The notes: generated by a model from the sequence alone, not told the origin. A DNA stretch of 64,000 nt from Hexactinellida sp. DTS-2022 (GCA_028753945.1 JAPNXP010000006.1:2728001-2792000), one strand, 5' to 3'. Counted from the stretch's first letter, positions 42,576 through 53,371 are shown. Program-made: numbers and translations.

Positions 42576-43090
42576 AAATATAGCTAGTAGTGGTTTATAC
42601 AAGAAATATAGTATTTTGTTATATTTGTTAAATCTACGACCCTATCCCCTTTTTTTAAATCAAATAAGAATGCATAATATTACGTTATTAACCAATCTAA
42701 TATGCATAAGCCAAATCCTGGCTTATTAAATCGCATTAATTAATTAGTAGACATATACCTTGGCTACTACTACTACTATGTCACATGTAGGGTTTGCAAT
42801 CCCGGGATCCCGATACATTTTCCCGGGATTTGAATAACAATTTCGAGATTCAATAAGATCCTAGGAATTGATAAATGCTAGCAGTGTTTCAATGGTGTAA
42901 ACCATTGTAAATAATCACATAGAAATATTATTTCTGACATTAGGTAATAAGTAATAAGAATCAAAGAAGATTTCTAAAAAGTAGTTTGACTTAGTACATA
43001 ATCTATGCATTATTATAAATAGTAATATAATAATTATTTCAAATAATTCTGAATTAATAGTGAACACATACACGTATAATTAAATAGTAC
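42576..43090. other. Noncoding AT-rich DNA
   Basis: No gene. A short palindromic GC patch, AATCCCGGGATCCCG, occurs at 42796-42812, similar in style to 12895-12955. Confidence 0.4.
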
Positions 43091-43519
43091 TTAAGTCATA
43101 TTCACTAAAATTGGTATTCACCAAGATATTAAGTGTACAATGTACATATAAGTACATACTTAAAAGTACAAAACTTAAGTAACCTACTAAGTTAGAACAT
43201 TGTATTAGATTTCTAGTAGTACTTGCTTTACTTTAGGGGAAGTTTATGATTCTATTTTCATAATTTATTACCATTGGTTGTTGTTTTCTAAAGTTTCTGT
43301 TTTTTCTCAAGCACGCAAATCGCAGGAACTTCAAAGAGAATATTCTTTTTATGGTTAAACTAATACAGCAATTATTACAATAGCATTCCATACACTAATA
43401 TGCTATGCTATTAATTATAATTGAATAAATATAATTCAATTTCGTACTTGTGTACGTAGTACTTGGTTAAGTATGTACTTGAGTATAACAATATTTCTTA
43501 GTGAATACGACTTAAGTAT
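43091..43519. mobile_element. MITE-like element with CTTAAGTC ends
   Basis: CTTAAGTCATATTCACTAA on the left is mirrored by TTAGTGAATACGACTTAAG on the right. The interior carries TTAAGTATGTACTT-like boxes in both orientations. The target duplication is not identifiable because the right end merges with a tandem array. Confidence 0.65.
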
Positions 43520-43590
43520 GTACTTAACTTCTTAAGTATGTACTTAACTCCTTAAGTATGTACTTAACTTCTTAAGTATGTACTTAACTT
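43507..43590. repeat. Tandem 20-bp array TTAAGTATGTACTTAACTTC
   Basis: Four consecutive 20-bp units, each an imperfect palindrome, at the right edge of the element above and immediately before the MULE-RING relic. Confidence 0.92.
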
Positions 43591-44383
43591 CTTTACCCAA
43601 CGTATCTGGGCCAAAACTCAGAAGCTCGAGAATGTTCGTAATTTTCATGGTAATCCTGAAACTGCCAAGTTCATAAGAAATCTCATGGCAATACGATTTC
43701 TCCCAGCAAGTTTAATTCATCCAACCTATGCATTCCTCCAAGTACCGGATCTTACAAATCTAGAATCAGGCAAATTGGAGCAACTTCGTAAATACTTCAA
43801 GAAGATGTGGATTACACAAATAGATTCAGAGGAACTTTCTATCTATGAATCTGAAATTATTATCAATATTAAATGATGCGGAAAGCTATCACGCAAAGCT
43901 CAAATCCATCATTAAAACTCCTCATCCAAGAGTATGGAATTTCTAACAACTCTAAACAATATAATAGAAGACATAGATAATGAATTAGGGAGATCGAGAT
44001 TAGGTGATAGCATTTCTAGGGCGAGAAATCAAAGCATGATCAACAATGTGAGGTTGTTAATGAAAAGTTCAGATCTGGCGAGTTCACTCCTTGGCAGTAT
44101 CTAAATGCAATGAGCAACACTATTGGTGGTACCTTTACTTTAGAAGCAGGAATTGAATTGTCTGATACTGATGAGTTAGACGCTTCAGACAATGAAAGCG
44201 AGAATCCAGTAGTGGATAATATTTGTGTTGTATGTCTGAGGCCACGTACAACAACTTGGGTATTTCTACCTTTAAATACGCTAATTTTTGTGCAGCATGC
44301 AGCGAGAAAATAGAGGAATTGAATCAGACTTGTCCTGTGTGCCGTGCTCCAATTAACAGTCGATTCCAAATTAATATTTAGTA
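43590..44383 (+). pseudogene. MULE-like transposase relic with C-terminal RING finger
   Basis: Following the protein needs at least three or four frame changes (near 43875, 43935, 44046 and 44266). Order: FTQRIWAKTQKLENV, matching the HLTQNVWRKI block of MULE transposases; RNLMAIRFLPASLIHPTYAF; the AESYH.KLKSIIKTPHPRVW segment expected around the third catalytic residue; EVVNEKFRSGEFTPWQYL; an acidic linker DTDELDASDNESENP; and a RING-like finger, CVVCLRPRTTTWVFLP then NFCAACSEKIEE then CPVCRAPIN, ending near 44382. The N-terminal half, including two catalytic Asp, is not present. A RING on a transposase suggests a ubiquitin-ligase accessory function in the parent element; that is inference. 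Confidence 0.7.
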
Positions 44384-44592
44384 GCCATGCATTAGTATTT
44401 ATCACTTTTTCATTCATTTACACAGTATTTTAAAATCATAGTAGTAAGCTTTTCAGATGATGCAAAACATTTTGGATGAAGTGAAATCAACATCCTCTTA
44501 TTTAAGTTATTTTGATATCGGGATAAACTTTGTTCATTGCGTCACGTTGTGCTATTTCCCCAATCGGACATTGCTGTTTGGATTAAATTGGT

Positions 44593-44637
44593 GTAAGAGA
44601 TAATATATCCTTACAGAAAGGATATATTATCTCTTAC
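44593..44637. repeat. Perfect 20-bp hairpin
   Basis: GTAAGAGATAATATATCCTT and its exact complement, separated by 5 bases. It is isolated, 73 bp left of a 7-bp target duplication, with no T-run typical of a terminator. Confidence 0.85.
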
Positions 44638-44709
44638 CTATGGACCTCTCTAACTATACATCTATAAATTGCCGAAATTTAAAAAATCTGATTTTGACTA
44701 ATGTAGAAC

Positions 44710-46718
44710 CAGGGACTTCTTTAATATAGGGACTGTAAACTTCGTTTTACGGTAAAATTAGTGTAGGCCTAAAACAGTATTGTTACTTATTGATATCCCG
44801 TAATCCGCTGATGCTAGACACAGGAAATGTATTATTGTCGTATAGGAAGTCATATTTTGGGAGTCCAACGGTAATATTGGTTTATCGAAAATATTTGTGG
44901 AATGTAAGTTATGCGATTTTCACACCCTTCCATATATGGTAATATTGTTAAAATCTCGAGATTACTTAACTTTATACATATGAAATGTATCATTTTCGTA
45001 CAGGAAATCATATTTTGGGAGTCCAACGGTCATATTGGTTTATCGAAAATATTTGTGGAATGTAAGTTATGCGATTCTCACACCTTTCCATATATGGTAA
45101 TATTGTTAAAATCTCGAGATTAGTTAGTTTTATACATGTGAAATTTATTATTGGCGAATGGGAAATGGGAATTCCATTTTAGGGACTCAGTAGATCACAT
45201 TGATTTACCTAAGGCGTTCCCCTCAGCCTATATTATTATTTTGGCACTCCCCACAGGAGGATTGCCCCGGCCCTGTTTTGTAGTTTAGCTAATACTTACA
45301 TATCAGATATCTGTCATTATGTTGTTTATTAAAAAATCTTGATAAGTTTCTTTAAAATCTATATTTAAATCAATGTTGTCCAATAAAATGTATTAAGTGG
45401 TGATGAGAAATGGATTTAGGACTACATATTCTGGTAAAATTCAAAAGAATTTAATACTTTATACAATAATTTCCCAATCACTCTACTGTTATTCAACAGA
45501 CCGGCTAACTGGTTAATAAAATCTATAATCGTTAACCGATGTCAGCAACGGTAACCGGTTAACCGAATCCAGCCTTCTTGTTTTTTAATAAACAACATAA
45601 TGACAGATATCTGATATGTAAGTACAGTGGAACCCCGCGTATCGGGGCACCTCCGTCCAAGCGCTCAGCGCCCCGATACGAGGGAGTGCCCCGATACGCG
45701 GGGTTCTAAGAAAACTCCAATATGTTTGGTTAAAACAATTAAGTTAGCACCTAGACAACAAATCATACACATATAGTCAAAACCTAGAGTTAAGGCTGAT
45801 ATTTAAGCAGTACTACACATTACAATTTCACATTATACTTTACCTACACTAGGAGTCACAAATCTATGATATTCACGGAATTCTTTTTTTGAAAAACTCC
45901 CCCAATTACCTCAGCACGAGTCTCTAGCGTGAGTGGGTGACGCTTAGCGGCCATTACAAAGAATACTAAGCTGCTCAAAAGTAAAAAGCATGTTACTCAA
46001 GAGAAATAATCTTCGGTGGAGTGCCCCGATACGCGGGGTTATTTTTAATGGGAAAAAAACAAATTCCCAACCGACTGCCCCGATACGAGGGGTGCCCCGA
46101 TACGCGAGTGCCCCGATACGCGGGGTTCCACTGTATTAGCTAAACTACAAAACAGGTTCGGGGCAATCCTCCAGTGGAGAGTGCCAAAATAATAATATAG
46201 GCTAAGGGGAACGCCTTAGGTAAATCAATGTGATCTACTGAGCCCCTAAATATGAATTCCAATTTCCCATTCGCCAATAATATATTTCATATGTATAAAA
46301 CTAACTAATCTCGAGATTTTAACAATATTACCATCTATGGAAAGGTGTGAGAATCGCATAACTTACATTCCACAAATATTTTCGATAAACCAATATGACC
46401 GTTGGACTCCCAAAATATGATTTCCTGTACGAAAATGATACATTTCATATGTATAAAGTTAAGTAATCTCGAGATTTTAACAATATTACCATATATGGAA
46501 GGGTGTGAAAATCGCATAACTTACATTCCACAAATATATTCGATAAACCAATATTACCGTTGGACTCCCAAAATATGACTTCCTATACGACAATAATACA
46601 TTTCCTGTGTCTAGCATCAGCGGATTACGGGATATCAATAAGTAACAATACTGTTTTAGGCCTACGCTAATTTTACCGTAAAACGAAGTTTACAGTCCCT
46701 ATATTAAAAAAGTCCCTG
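44710..46718. mobile_element. Large palindromic element, 7-bp TSD
   Basis: Starts CAGGGACTTCTTTAATATAG and ends with the complement AGTCCCTG. It is flanked by an exact 7-bp duplication GTAGAAC (44703-44709 and 46719-46725). Arms of about 635 bp (44710-45343 and 45574 onward) surround a 230-bp loop. Each arm contains a direct duplication of about 160 bp (start near 44850 and 45010). The right arm has a pogo-type MITE at a TA site. Mirror-image open frames (44911-45123 plus, 46335-46517 minus) are byproducts of the arms. It carries no transposase. Confidence 0.93.
45625..46133. mobile_element. pogo/Tigger-type MITE, TA-flanked
   Basis: Termini CAGTGGAACCCCGCGTATCG and CGCGGGGTTCCACTG, between TA dinucleotides 45623-45624 and 46134-46135. 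GCCCCGATACGCGGGG boxes recur at both sides and inside. 509 bp, noncoding. It splits the right arm of the large palindrome; removing it restores the AAGTATTAGC that is complementary to the left arm. Confidence 0.93.
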
Positions 46719-46725
46719 GTAGAAC

Positions 46726-46999
46726 TTACAATAGTCCATTCAGACAAATGCAGAACTTACAAAAATTAGTTGGAAATTCGGACAAATGCATGCTACCGTC
46801 ATGGTTAGGAATAAATGCACTAAAAGAAACCTACAAACACGAGTTGGTATTTTCTTCGATTAAATGGGATGAACGTGATCGATTTCATGAATAGACACAT
46901 GGTCAAATTGATTGTTATTTATAGTCATACTATACATTGAATGGGATAATATAGAGTATGATGTATAAAATGCTACATATTTTAACGATGTAATGAAAA
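46726..46999 (+). promoter_or_regulatory. 5' flank of the MFS transporter gene
   Basis: The only non-repeat DNA between the palindromic element and the start codon. TATA-like stretches occur near 46917-46930 and 46950-46975. The TTCAGACAAATGCAGAACTTAC phrase is partly duplicated as ATTCGGACAAATGC. No defined element can be called. Confidence 0.35.
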
Positions 47000-48325
47000 A
47001 TGACCTTAGGAGAATTTCCTACTTACTTTTCAGTTGCTACATGCTACATAGGAATATTTTCAGCTGTTTTTATTGTGAGCTATCCATCACCAACTCAAAA
47101 AGAGCTCATTGATGAAGGTCTACTAGATTACTACACGCTTCCAATATTTGCATCAATTAACCATCTCACTCGAACCGTTGGACTACTTTTCGTTCCCATA
47201 CTTGTTCAATGCAACTTTGGTAGTATATATATCATAACAACAATGGGTTGTGTCATTGGGATGATTGGCTGGATTTGCATTCTTATGGCACGGTCCGCAT
47301 TACTGTTGATTGTTGGTTCAAGTTTTCTAGGATTCTATACAGGCGTATTAGCCTTATTTACTTTTACTTATATTCCAGAAATTTGTTTAGAAAGTCAAGT
47401 TAAAGTACTAAGTGGGGGAATGGGATTTTGCGTTAGAATCGCAGTTTTTTTCACTTATCTGATTGGGATTTGGATCACATATGATTGGATGGCGATAGTT
47501 GGATTATCCATGATATGCGCTTTCTGTGTATTATATCTTTTCAATCCAATTTCACCTCCATGGTATGTTCATCATAATTTGCTACACAAAGCCAAAGATA
47601 CAATAGAATATTTACATGCCAAAGAAGTGGATGCAGATTCTGAAATTCAGAAAATTCTAAATCGAATGCCTATTCGAAACGTTACTATCTTTGGTAAATT
47701 AAAGCAAATTGTGGGGTGGAAAGTATTAAAACAACTGTTGATCATGTCCAGTATTGGTTTTTTAAAAGAATTCAGGGGTCACGAAGCTATGGTATCCTTA
47801 TCTTCTCACATTCTAGAAAATCAAAATGCATTGGATCCCAAAGTAGCCTCACTCTTTTATCCTATTTTTCTCATTGTAGGAGCAGTAGTATCTCTTAGTA
47901 TTTTGAATCGCAGTAAATTGAAGTTTCAGTCAATGGTAGCTGCTTCACTTCAAGCCCTAGCCCATATATCAATGGCAATTTTCTACTTTATGTCTGAAAA
48001 TAAATTTAATTGTCAGGAGATCGATTTTCAGAGTCGAACATGTCAGCTAATCTCAATCTGGCCTATTGTGAATGTTGCTTTGTATTCTTTTTCATTTGCA
48101 ATTGGATGGGGATTGATTTATTACAGCCTAATTGGGATAATGTTTCAAACGCACAGACAATGGTCTTCTGCGGTTACTGACACCTTTACCAATTTGAGTT
48201 CTTACACTGTGATTCTGGCATTTTATTATCTACTTCACTCCATTGGAGGATTTTGGACATTCTTGATATTCTCATTTGAACACATAGTGACTATTTTCTA
48301 CATCTATTTCGCCATTAATGTGTGA
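47000..48325 (+). CDS. MFS sugar-porter-like transporter
   Basis: An intronless 441-residue membrane protein with about 11-12 hydrophobic segments and a central cytosolic loop (about 195-240). It fits the sugar porter branch of the major facilitator superfamily (SLC2/Tret1-like). FTYIPEICLESQVKVLSGG (124-142) stands where porters have Y-x-x-E-i..R-G; NPISPPWYVHHN (185-196) replaces the PESPRWL motif; ILNRSKLKFQS stands for the second GRR loop; and FAIGWGLIYYSLIGIMF precedes the last helices. Several signature residues are changed, so substrate specificity cannot be inferred. The ATG at 47000 gives a short N-terminus directly before helix 1. There are no stops. It is probably a host gene, perhaps retrocopied because it has no intron. 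Confidence 0.82.
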   Translation: MTLGEFPTYFSVATCYIGIFSAVFIVSYPSPTQKELIDEGLLDYYTLPIFASINHLTRTVGLLFVPILVQCNFGSIYIITTMGCVIGMIGWICILMARSALLLIVGSSFLGFYTGVLALFTFTYIPEICLESQVKVLSGGMGFCVRIAVFFTYLIGIWITYDWMAIVGLSMICAFCVLYLFNPISPPWYVHHNLLHKAKDTIEYLHAKEVDADSEIQKILNRMPIRNVTIFGKLKQIVGWKVLKQLLIMSSIGFLKEFRGHEAMVSLSSHILENQNALDPKVASLFYPIFLIVGAVVSLSILNRSKLKFQSMVAASLQALAHISMAIFYFMSENKFNCQEIDFQSRTCQLISIWPIVNVALYSFSFAIGWGLIYYSLIGIMFQTHRQWSSAVTDTFTNLSSYTVILAFYYLLHSIGGFWTFLIFSFEHIVTIFYIYFAINV

Positions 48326-48579
48326 TTTGCAGAGGATATTGGTACCAATTTATCGCTTGCTTACAATTGATATAATTATTATCATATTCCTAGTTATTAC
48401 AAATCATCAAGTAACTGTTCCTCCATAAAAATTCCATTAATACAGTACTCACAATTTTATATACTACATACTTAAATGAATGATATTATATTTGATGATC
48501 TGAAGAATTGTAATTAGGTTGAAACAGAATAAGAGGATTGTTAATTATAAAACAAAAGGTCTGAAACCCTTGTGCTAGG
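48326..48579. other. 3' flank of the MFS gene
   Basis: AT-rich sequence; the polyadenylation signal is not obvious. No other feature. Confidence 0.35.
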
Positions 48580-48735
48580 CAGGGTTGGGTTCAATTATAA
48601 TTTTCAATCTCAACTACAATTACAATTACAATACAATTATAGGGATTTGTGTTTTTTCAATTACAATTACAATTACGTATGTCAAAAACGTAATTAATTG
48701 TAAATAAATAAATTACAATTATAATTGAACCCACG
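48580..48735. mobile_element. hAT-like MITE of CAATTACAATTA repeats
   Basis: CAGGGTTGGGTTCAATTATA on the left mirrors ATTATAATTGAACCCACG on the right, with TACAATTACAATTA repeats between. The right end is imperfect and no target duplication is clear. Confidence 0.6.
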
Positions 48736-48914
48736 GACTACTATAATACCGGACGCGACAAAGCCAAACCACAGTCAAAAATGCATAGGCTGAACATTGT
48801 ATGACTGAAATATGGTCAATTCTGTTTGTTTAGTCACTAAATTTGGTATCTAACACAATCTTTGGGCGCTGAATTCAAAAATGACAATTTCAAGATTCAA
48901 AAACTCACTCCCCG

Positions 48915-49065
48915 CCCGTGACCTTCGTTATATAAGGCCTTACTACTCCGAACCATGGATTACTTAAGGGCCATTGATTATTAGCCGACATATCTTTATC
49001 CAATAGATATAATGACAGACCTGAGAAATGCTTCTATACTATTAAAACACAAGGCTGGGTATATA
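48915..49065. mobile_element. Fragment of palindromic element PAL, copy 4
   Basis: CCGTGACCTTCGTTATATAAG and about 140 bp following match the left arm of the PAL elements at 35841 and 38182. It is cut off at 49065 by the mariner-like element. Confidence 0.8.
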
Positions 49066-50077
49066 CAGGTATCCCTCTTTTTACGCGGTAGATGCGTTCC
49101 TTCAAAAGCCCGCGGTAAAGGAAATCGCGTAAAAAAACGGTTCATTCTCATAGTAACACATATTAAAACATTAGATGCGTTTCCAAATATTATCAACATC
49201 GAATAAAATTTTAAATACCGTATTTCCCCGAATAAGCGCCGGGGGCTTGAATAAGCGCCGGGTCAAGAAAAATGACATTGGTATAGTAAAATTAAACACA
49301 TTAGTTACTAAAGGTGTGTTATTACATTGATTTTGGTAACTACGGTATGTATACTGTCGCTGAGAATCATTAGATCCCACCATAATATTAAATTCTGGAT
49401 TTTTCAAAAAAAATTCAGGACAAATTGGGTCCACGAAAACAATAAGCGCCGGGGCGCTTATTCGGGGAAATACGGTACCTAGTGTTTAAGCACTCAAAAA
49501 TCCAACATCCGGACCTCTCAGATAGCCTAGGTTCCCGTGTGTATGTTAATTCCATGGGAATTCCCATGGGATTTCCAATATGGTTTTGAATGGAAATTAT
49601 TTTAACCTATGGGATTCCTAAAAGAAAACAACTTGTGAGAATACTTGGGAATTCCCACAGAAAAGGAAATTGTGTTGTGAAGGGAATTAAAATTCCCTTC
49701 ACACCGCAATCCTACACCTTCGGGTACCTCCCACAACTGGGTATCTCTAGTGTGAATAGTGAAGCAAATGTGTATTCATTTGACCGATAATATATTTGGA
49801 TGAACTTAATATACGACAAATACATATTCCTAACTATCTACTATGAAGTACTATCTCTAAATCATCATTTTTTTTTGGAAATGTAGAACCGCTTTGTTAT
49901 GACTAAATCTTAAAAATTATCGAAAATATCCATAAAAAAGAGAATTTATTGAATGAAAATAATAGATAAACGGCGTAAAACGAGTTGAGGATCGCGTAAA
50001 AAAGTTTTGGTCATAAAAAATTGTTCCGCGTAAAACGAAATCGCGTAAAAAAAAACCGCGTAAATCGAGGTATTTCC
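49066..50077. mobile_element. Tc1/mariner-like nonautonomous element
   Basis: It begins CAGGTATCCCTCTTTTTACG after a TA and ends with ACCGCGTAAATCGAGGTATTTC, an inverted match. CGCGTAAAACG and CGCGTAAAAAAA boxes occur near both ends. The right terminal CTGTA is lost. The interior includes a full M2 MITE (49216-49477) and a TGGGAATTCCCAT palindrome at 49553-49572. No transposase. Confidence 0.75.
49216..49477. mobile_element. MITE M2, complete free-standing copy
   Basis: Inverted termini TACCGTATTTCCCCGAATAA and TTATTCGGGGAAATACGGTA, with an internal second AATAAGCGCC box at each side. The same family is embedded in both MULE arms, appears solo at 9954-9991 and as a fragment at 40452. Confidence 0.9.
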
Positions 50078-50644
50078 GAATTGATTGAAGAAACTGGACG
50101 GTTTCCAAATGTAATTTTTGGCAAATAGGGGTAACTTTTGGCACCCGCCAACAAGTTGAGGTTTCCACTCAAAAATTTTCACACCTCGACAAGTTTTGAC
50201 GTCATTGTCACATTTCGAGAACCCTGAAAATTCACTTAATCGCACATAATTCGCGCCCTTTAAGATATAAAAATCTGAAAATTTAATAGAACATGTACAT
50301 TAATGATGCGTACACGTTGGTCACACCAGATCGCCACAATGCTGACTCATTATCGCATGATGACGTAATCATTAAAATTTCACTATTTTAGGCCTATTTA
50401 CGCTTTATAATAAATATTAGGAGTATATAAACCACACACCAACCGCGAAGCGGTTAGTGTGTTGTTGTGTTCTGTCGCGAAGCGACCTAGCAAGCGAAGC
50501 CCGCTAGTATTATGTAAAACAACAATAAATATTAGAAGTTCAACTTGTAAAAAATATTTTGATTAAACTTGTTAAATTTACACTATTGCTTAAACTTGCT
50601 ATATTTATATTGATTCCACCTGTGAAATCGAATAGGCTTCTATT
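50078..50644. other. Noncoding DNA with Helitron-like end
   Basis: No gene. At 50436-50512 the stretch ACCAACCGCGAAGCGGTTAG, then GCGAAGCGACC and CCCGCTAGTATT, resembles a Helitron 3' end. The last 100 bp (50545-50640) are a diverged piece of repeat R1. Confidence 0.45.
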
Positions 50645-51925
50645 TTCTAATTCAGGGGTTCGCAAACTTTTGCAGCATACCGGCCACATTTAGGTAAGGA
50701 CATATCATTATCGGCCGCATCTAAAAAATTGTTTTTTTCGTATTAAACTATTGGCTTATAGCCTTACTATACGTATAAGAATCACTAGCGGATCCAGAAA
50801 TGTTCATAAGGGGGTGTCCAAGAAACAAGGTGAGCGAATTATAAGGGGTCCAGAATTTTTTTGGAAATTAGCTAATAAACTGTATACAAGTTAATTAATT
50901 GATTTGTGGTTAGAGTAAATAGTAAGTTATATGGCAATCCTAGGGTATTAGATTCTAAAACAAAATCTATCAAATTTAAAGTATTAAAGCATTAAAAAAA
51001 ACCTCACAGACGGGATGGGAGTGTGCTCCTTCTGATTGCACTTCCCCAATGTTTAATTTTAATAACTAGAATTTCAATATTCAAATTACATTTTATCTTA
51101 GTGTAATATAATTTAATTAATGTTTGAATTGTGAAGACTTAAAATGTTTAAATTAATTAAAGATTAATTATTACAGATAGAATTAGGAATATGTGTAGTA
51201 TTTACATTACTATTTGAATAATAGAATTCATTATTGACATCATCATCGACTGTAAAATGTTCCAACTTCCAAGTGTGTTCATTGCACTTGTATGAAACAC
51301 ATATTCACTTACAAACCAATTAATAACAGTCATTATCTAGCAGATAGTATTATGTAATATAGTCTATAGTATTCAAGTACTATAGAGTAATTACAAATTA
51401 CAATATGAAGAAGATGGCTGATTTACATAAAAAACCGTTAATAAAACGTAGAATAGATTAGCGACCTAATAATTTTAATTGATAAAAAGAAAGAACATCC
51501 TTAGGAGAATACAACCTCTATATTTTCAATAACTAATATGAATTATAAGAGAGTCACTGGACCAGAATACAAATTTCGATATAACTGATGAACAAAAGCG
51601 AAATTGAGAATTCGGGCTTCGAGGTGATCATCTCCAGAAAATTCTATATCTCCTGTCCAAATGTGAAATCTCTATCCCTAATGGTCTAGTCAGACCATCG
51701 CGTACGGCCGGCCGGAAGTCCGGCAGAGGTAAATTTAGTAGTGTGCACTTATAGTATAAAACTATAGTAGGACCCTACTATAACGTTTTTTACTAGAAGA
51801 AGCACACTAAAAATTCCTTAAATGTATCAAAAATAAAAATTGTCCTCGTAGAACATGTTTAGGCATTGCTGCTACCGGCCGCACTAAAGAGGCAATCCGG
51901 CCGCATGCGGCCTAAAAAGGCGAGT
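50645..51925. mobile_element. Degenerate hAT-like element (CAGGGGTTCGCAAAC end)
   Basis: The left end CAGGGGTTCGCAAACTTTTG followed by CCGGCCACATT is a hAT-like terminus. At the right, CTACCGGCCGCACTAAAG..CCGGCCGCATGCGGCC repeats the same subterminal motif in reverse. The middle is AT-rich without an open frame. The right terminus itself is not identified, so the extent is approximate. A related fragment lies at 63840-63920. Confidence 0.45.
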
Positions 51926-52209
51926 TTTCCATAACAACAACAGAATATGTGATTACTATATTTACTTCTGCGTATATTCTTGCACATTGGATATATGACA
52001 TATTAAATTATAATTAATTCGCTCTGTTTAACTTAAAGAGACGGTTCCGATTAGATTATTGGGGTTATCGAGTGCGCTGAATTCATATATTATAGTGAAA
52101 TTCAATTTAGATTAATAATTATTGCAAATAATTGAACTTAAATTTATTTTGCTGTACATAAGAATGGTGTTAAATTATTATACTGATTAGCTAAATTTCA
52201 TTTATCTCA
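51926..52209. other. Noncoding AT-rich DNA
   Basis: Nothing recognisable. Confidence 0.4.
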
Positions 52210-52651
52210 GAAATGATATAAGATAGAAACAAACTTCCAATTTATCAATTGATCCTTATGCCACGTAACACCTCTACAAATGGGTCTTGACACCTTGAGG
52301 TGATGATGACATCGTCAAAAAAATGTGTTTTCACAATTTTGTGAATTATATAATTCGAATGAGTTGGTTGGTGTTGGGATATCACCCAACACGCACATTA
52401 AAAATGCTGAGTCATCACCTATTATAATTTACACAAACTTGAATATCTCTATAATGAAGTGAACTAAATGGAAACTTTCACCACTCTAAGGGTCGTAGCC
52501 TTCTGAAACACCTTTCTGAAATAATTTAACACCTTTATAATGATGATGACTTGGCGAAAAATAAACCAAAATTGCAGCCTGTGCCGACAGCATGTTCCTT
52601 TGGAGGCACTATCAATAAACCACAATCAAAATATAGTGCCACCAAAGGAAC

Positions 52652-52652
<1 letters not shown>
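52210..52652 (+). repeat. Dispersed repeat R1, copy 2, with truncated foldback H1
   Basis: GATAGAAACAAACTTCnAATTTAT and TGGnTCTTGACACCT are shared with 17860-17940. The H1 hairpin at 52571-52652 (arm ATGTTCCTTTGGAGGCACTAT, complement with one mismatch) is complete in its inner 21 bp. The outer right arm is missing because the CR1/L2-like 3' tail begins at 52653. Confidence 0.75.

Positions 52653-52680
<28 letters not shown>
52653..52680. repeat. (AAT)n microsatellite, LINE 3' tail
   Basis: About nine AAT units on the + strand, at the exact 3' boundary of the LINE fragment. Confidence 0.95.
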
Positions 52681-52682
<2 letters not shown>

Positions 52683-53249
52683 ATTTTAAAGCGCAGATTC
52701 CATACAAATATGTTCAAGTGCTCTGTACAATAGGTAATACATGCGTATGTAGATTAGACAGTGAGTATGTCTGTGAAACTATTGTGTTTGTATGTATGCA
52801 ATGTTAAAGAGATGTGTTTTAAGAAGGTTTTTGAATACATCGAGGGATTGAGATTGCCTAATCTTGGAGGGCAGGATATTCCATTCAGTGGGGGCGGCGA
52901 AGGAAAATGAACGGCTGCCGTGTGTCTTGGATAATCTGATGGGAAGATGTTCAAGTAGGATAGCGTTGTTTGATCTTAGTGTTCGATGCGTTTGCTTGAC
53001 CTTAATTAGCTCAGTGATGTAGTCAGGAGCCATATGGTGAATGGCTTTAAAAGTAATGATGAGGATTTTGAAGATGTTGCGGTACTTTACAGGCAGCCAG
53101 TGGAGTTCGAAGAGGAGGGGATAGGATGGTGTGAATCTGGATGTGTTGTGAATTAGTCTGGCTGCGCTATTTTGGACACGTTGGAGACGGGAAATGAGTG
53201 TAGAAGGGTGGCCATAGAGTAAGGAGTTGCAGTAGTCCAGACGTGATGT

Positions 53250-53329
53250 GACGAGTGCATTGACAAGCGTCTCACAGGCGTTGTGTGAACGACGAGTGCA
53301 TTGACAAGCGTCTCACAGGCGTTGTGTGA
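53250..53329. repeat. 41-bp tandem duplication in the LINE
   Basis: GACGAGTGCATTGACAAGCG..GTTGTGTGAA occurs twice in a row (start 53250 and 53291), nearly identical, so recent. It shifts the LINE reading frame. Confidence 0.93.
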
Positions 53330-53371
53330 AAGCGTTGTCTGAAACTTGGCAGGTAAGTGCGGAGTAGTATG

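Larger units (their letters stand above)
52653..53340 (-). pseudogene. CR1/L2-like LINE, 5'-truncated reverse transcriptase end
   Basis: On the minus strand the 3' end of the RT open frame reads [15 protein letters not shown], then [32 protein letters not shown] and [17 protein letters not shown], stop at 52779. These are the well-known C-terminal motifs of CR1/L2/Rex1-type elements. A 3' tail of (ATT)n on the minus strand (52653-52680) is as expected for reverse-transcribed insertion. The 5' end is truncated near 53340, and a 41-bp tandem duplication disrupts the frame there. Confidence 0.88.

Noticed and set aside
44911-45123. 70-residue ORF repeated as 46335-46517
   Set aside because: Mirror copies in the arms of the 44710-46718 palindrome. 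No coding signal.
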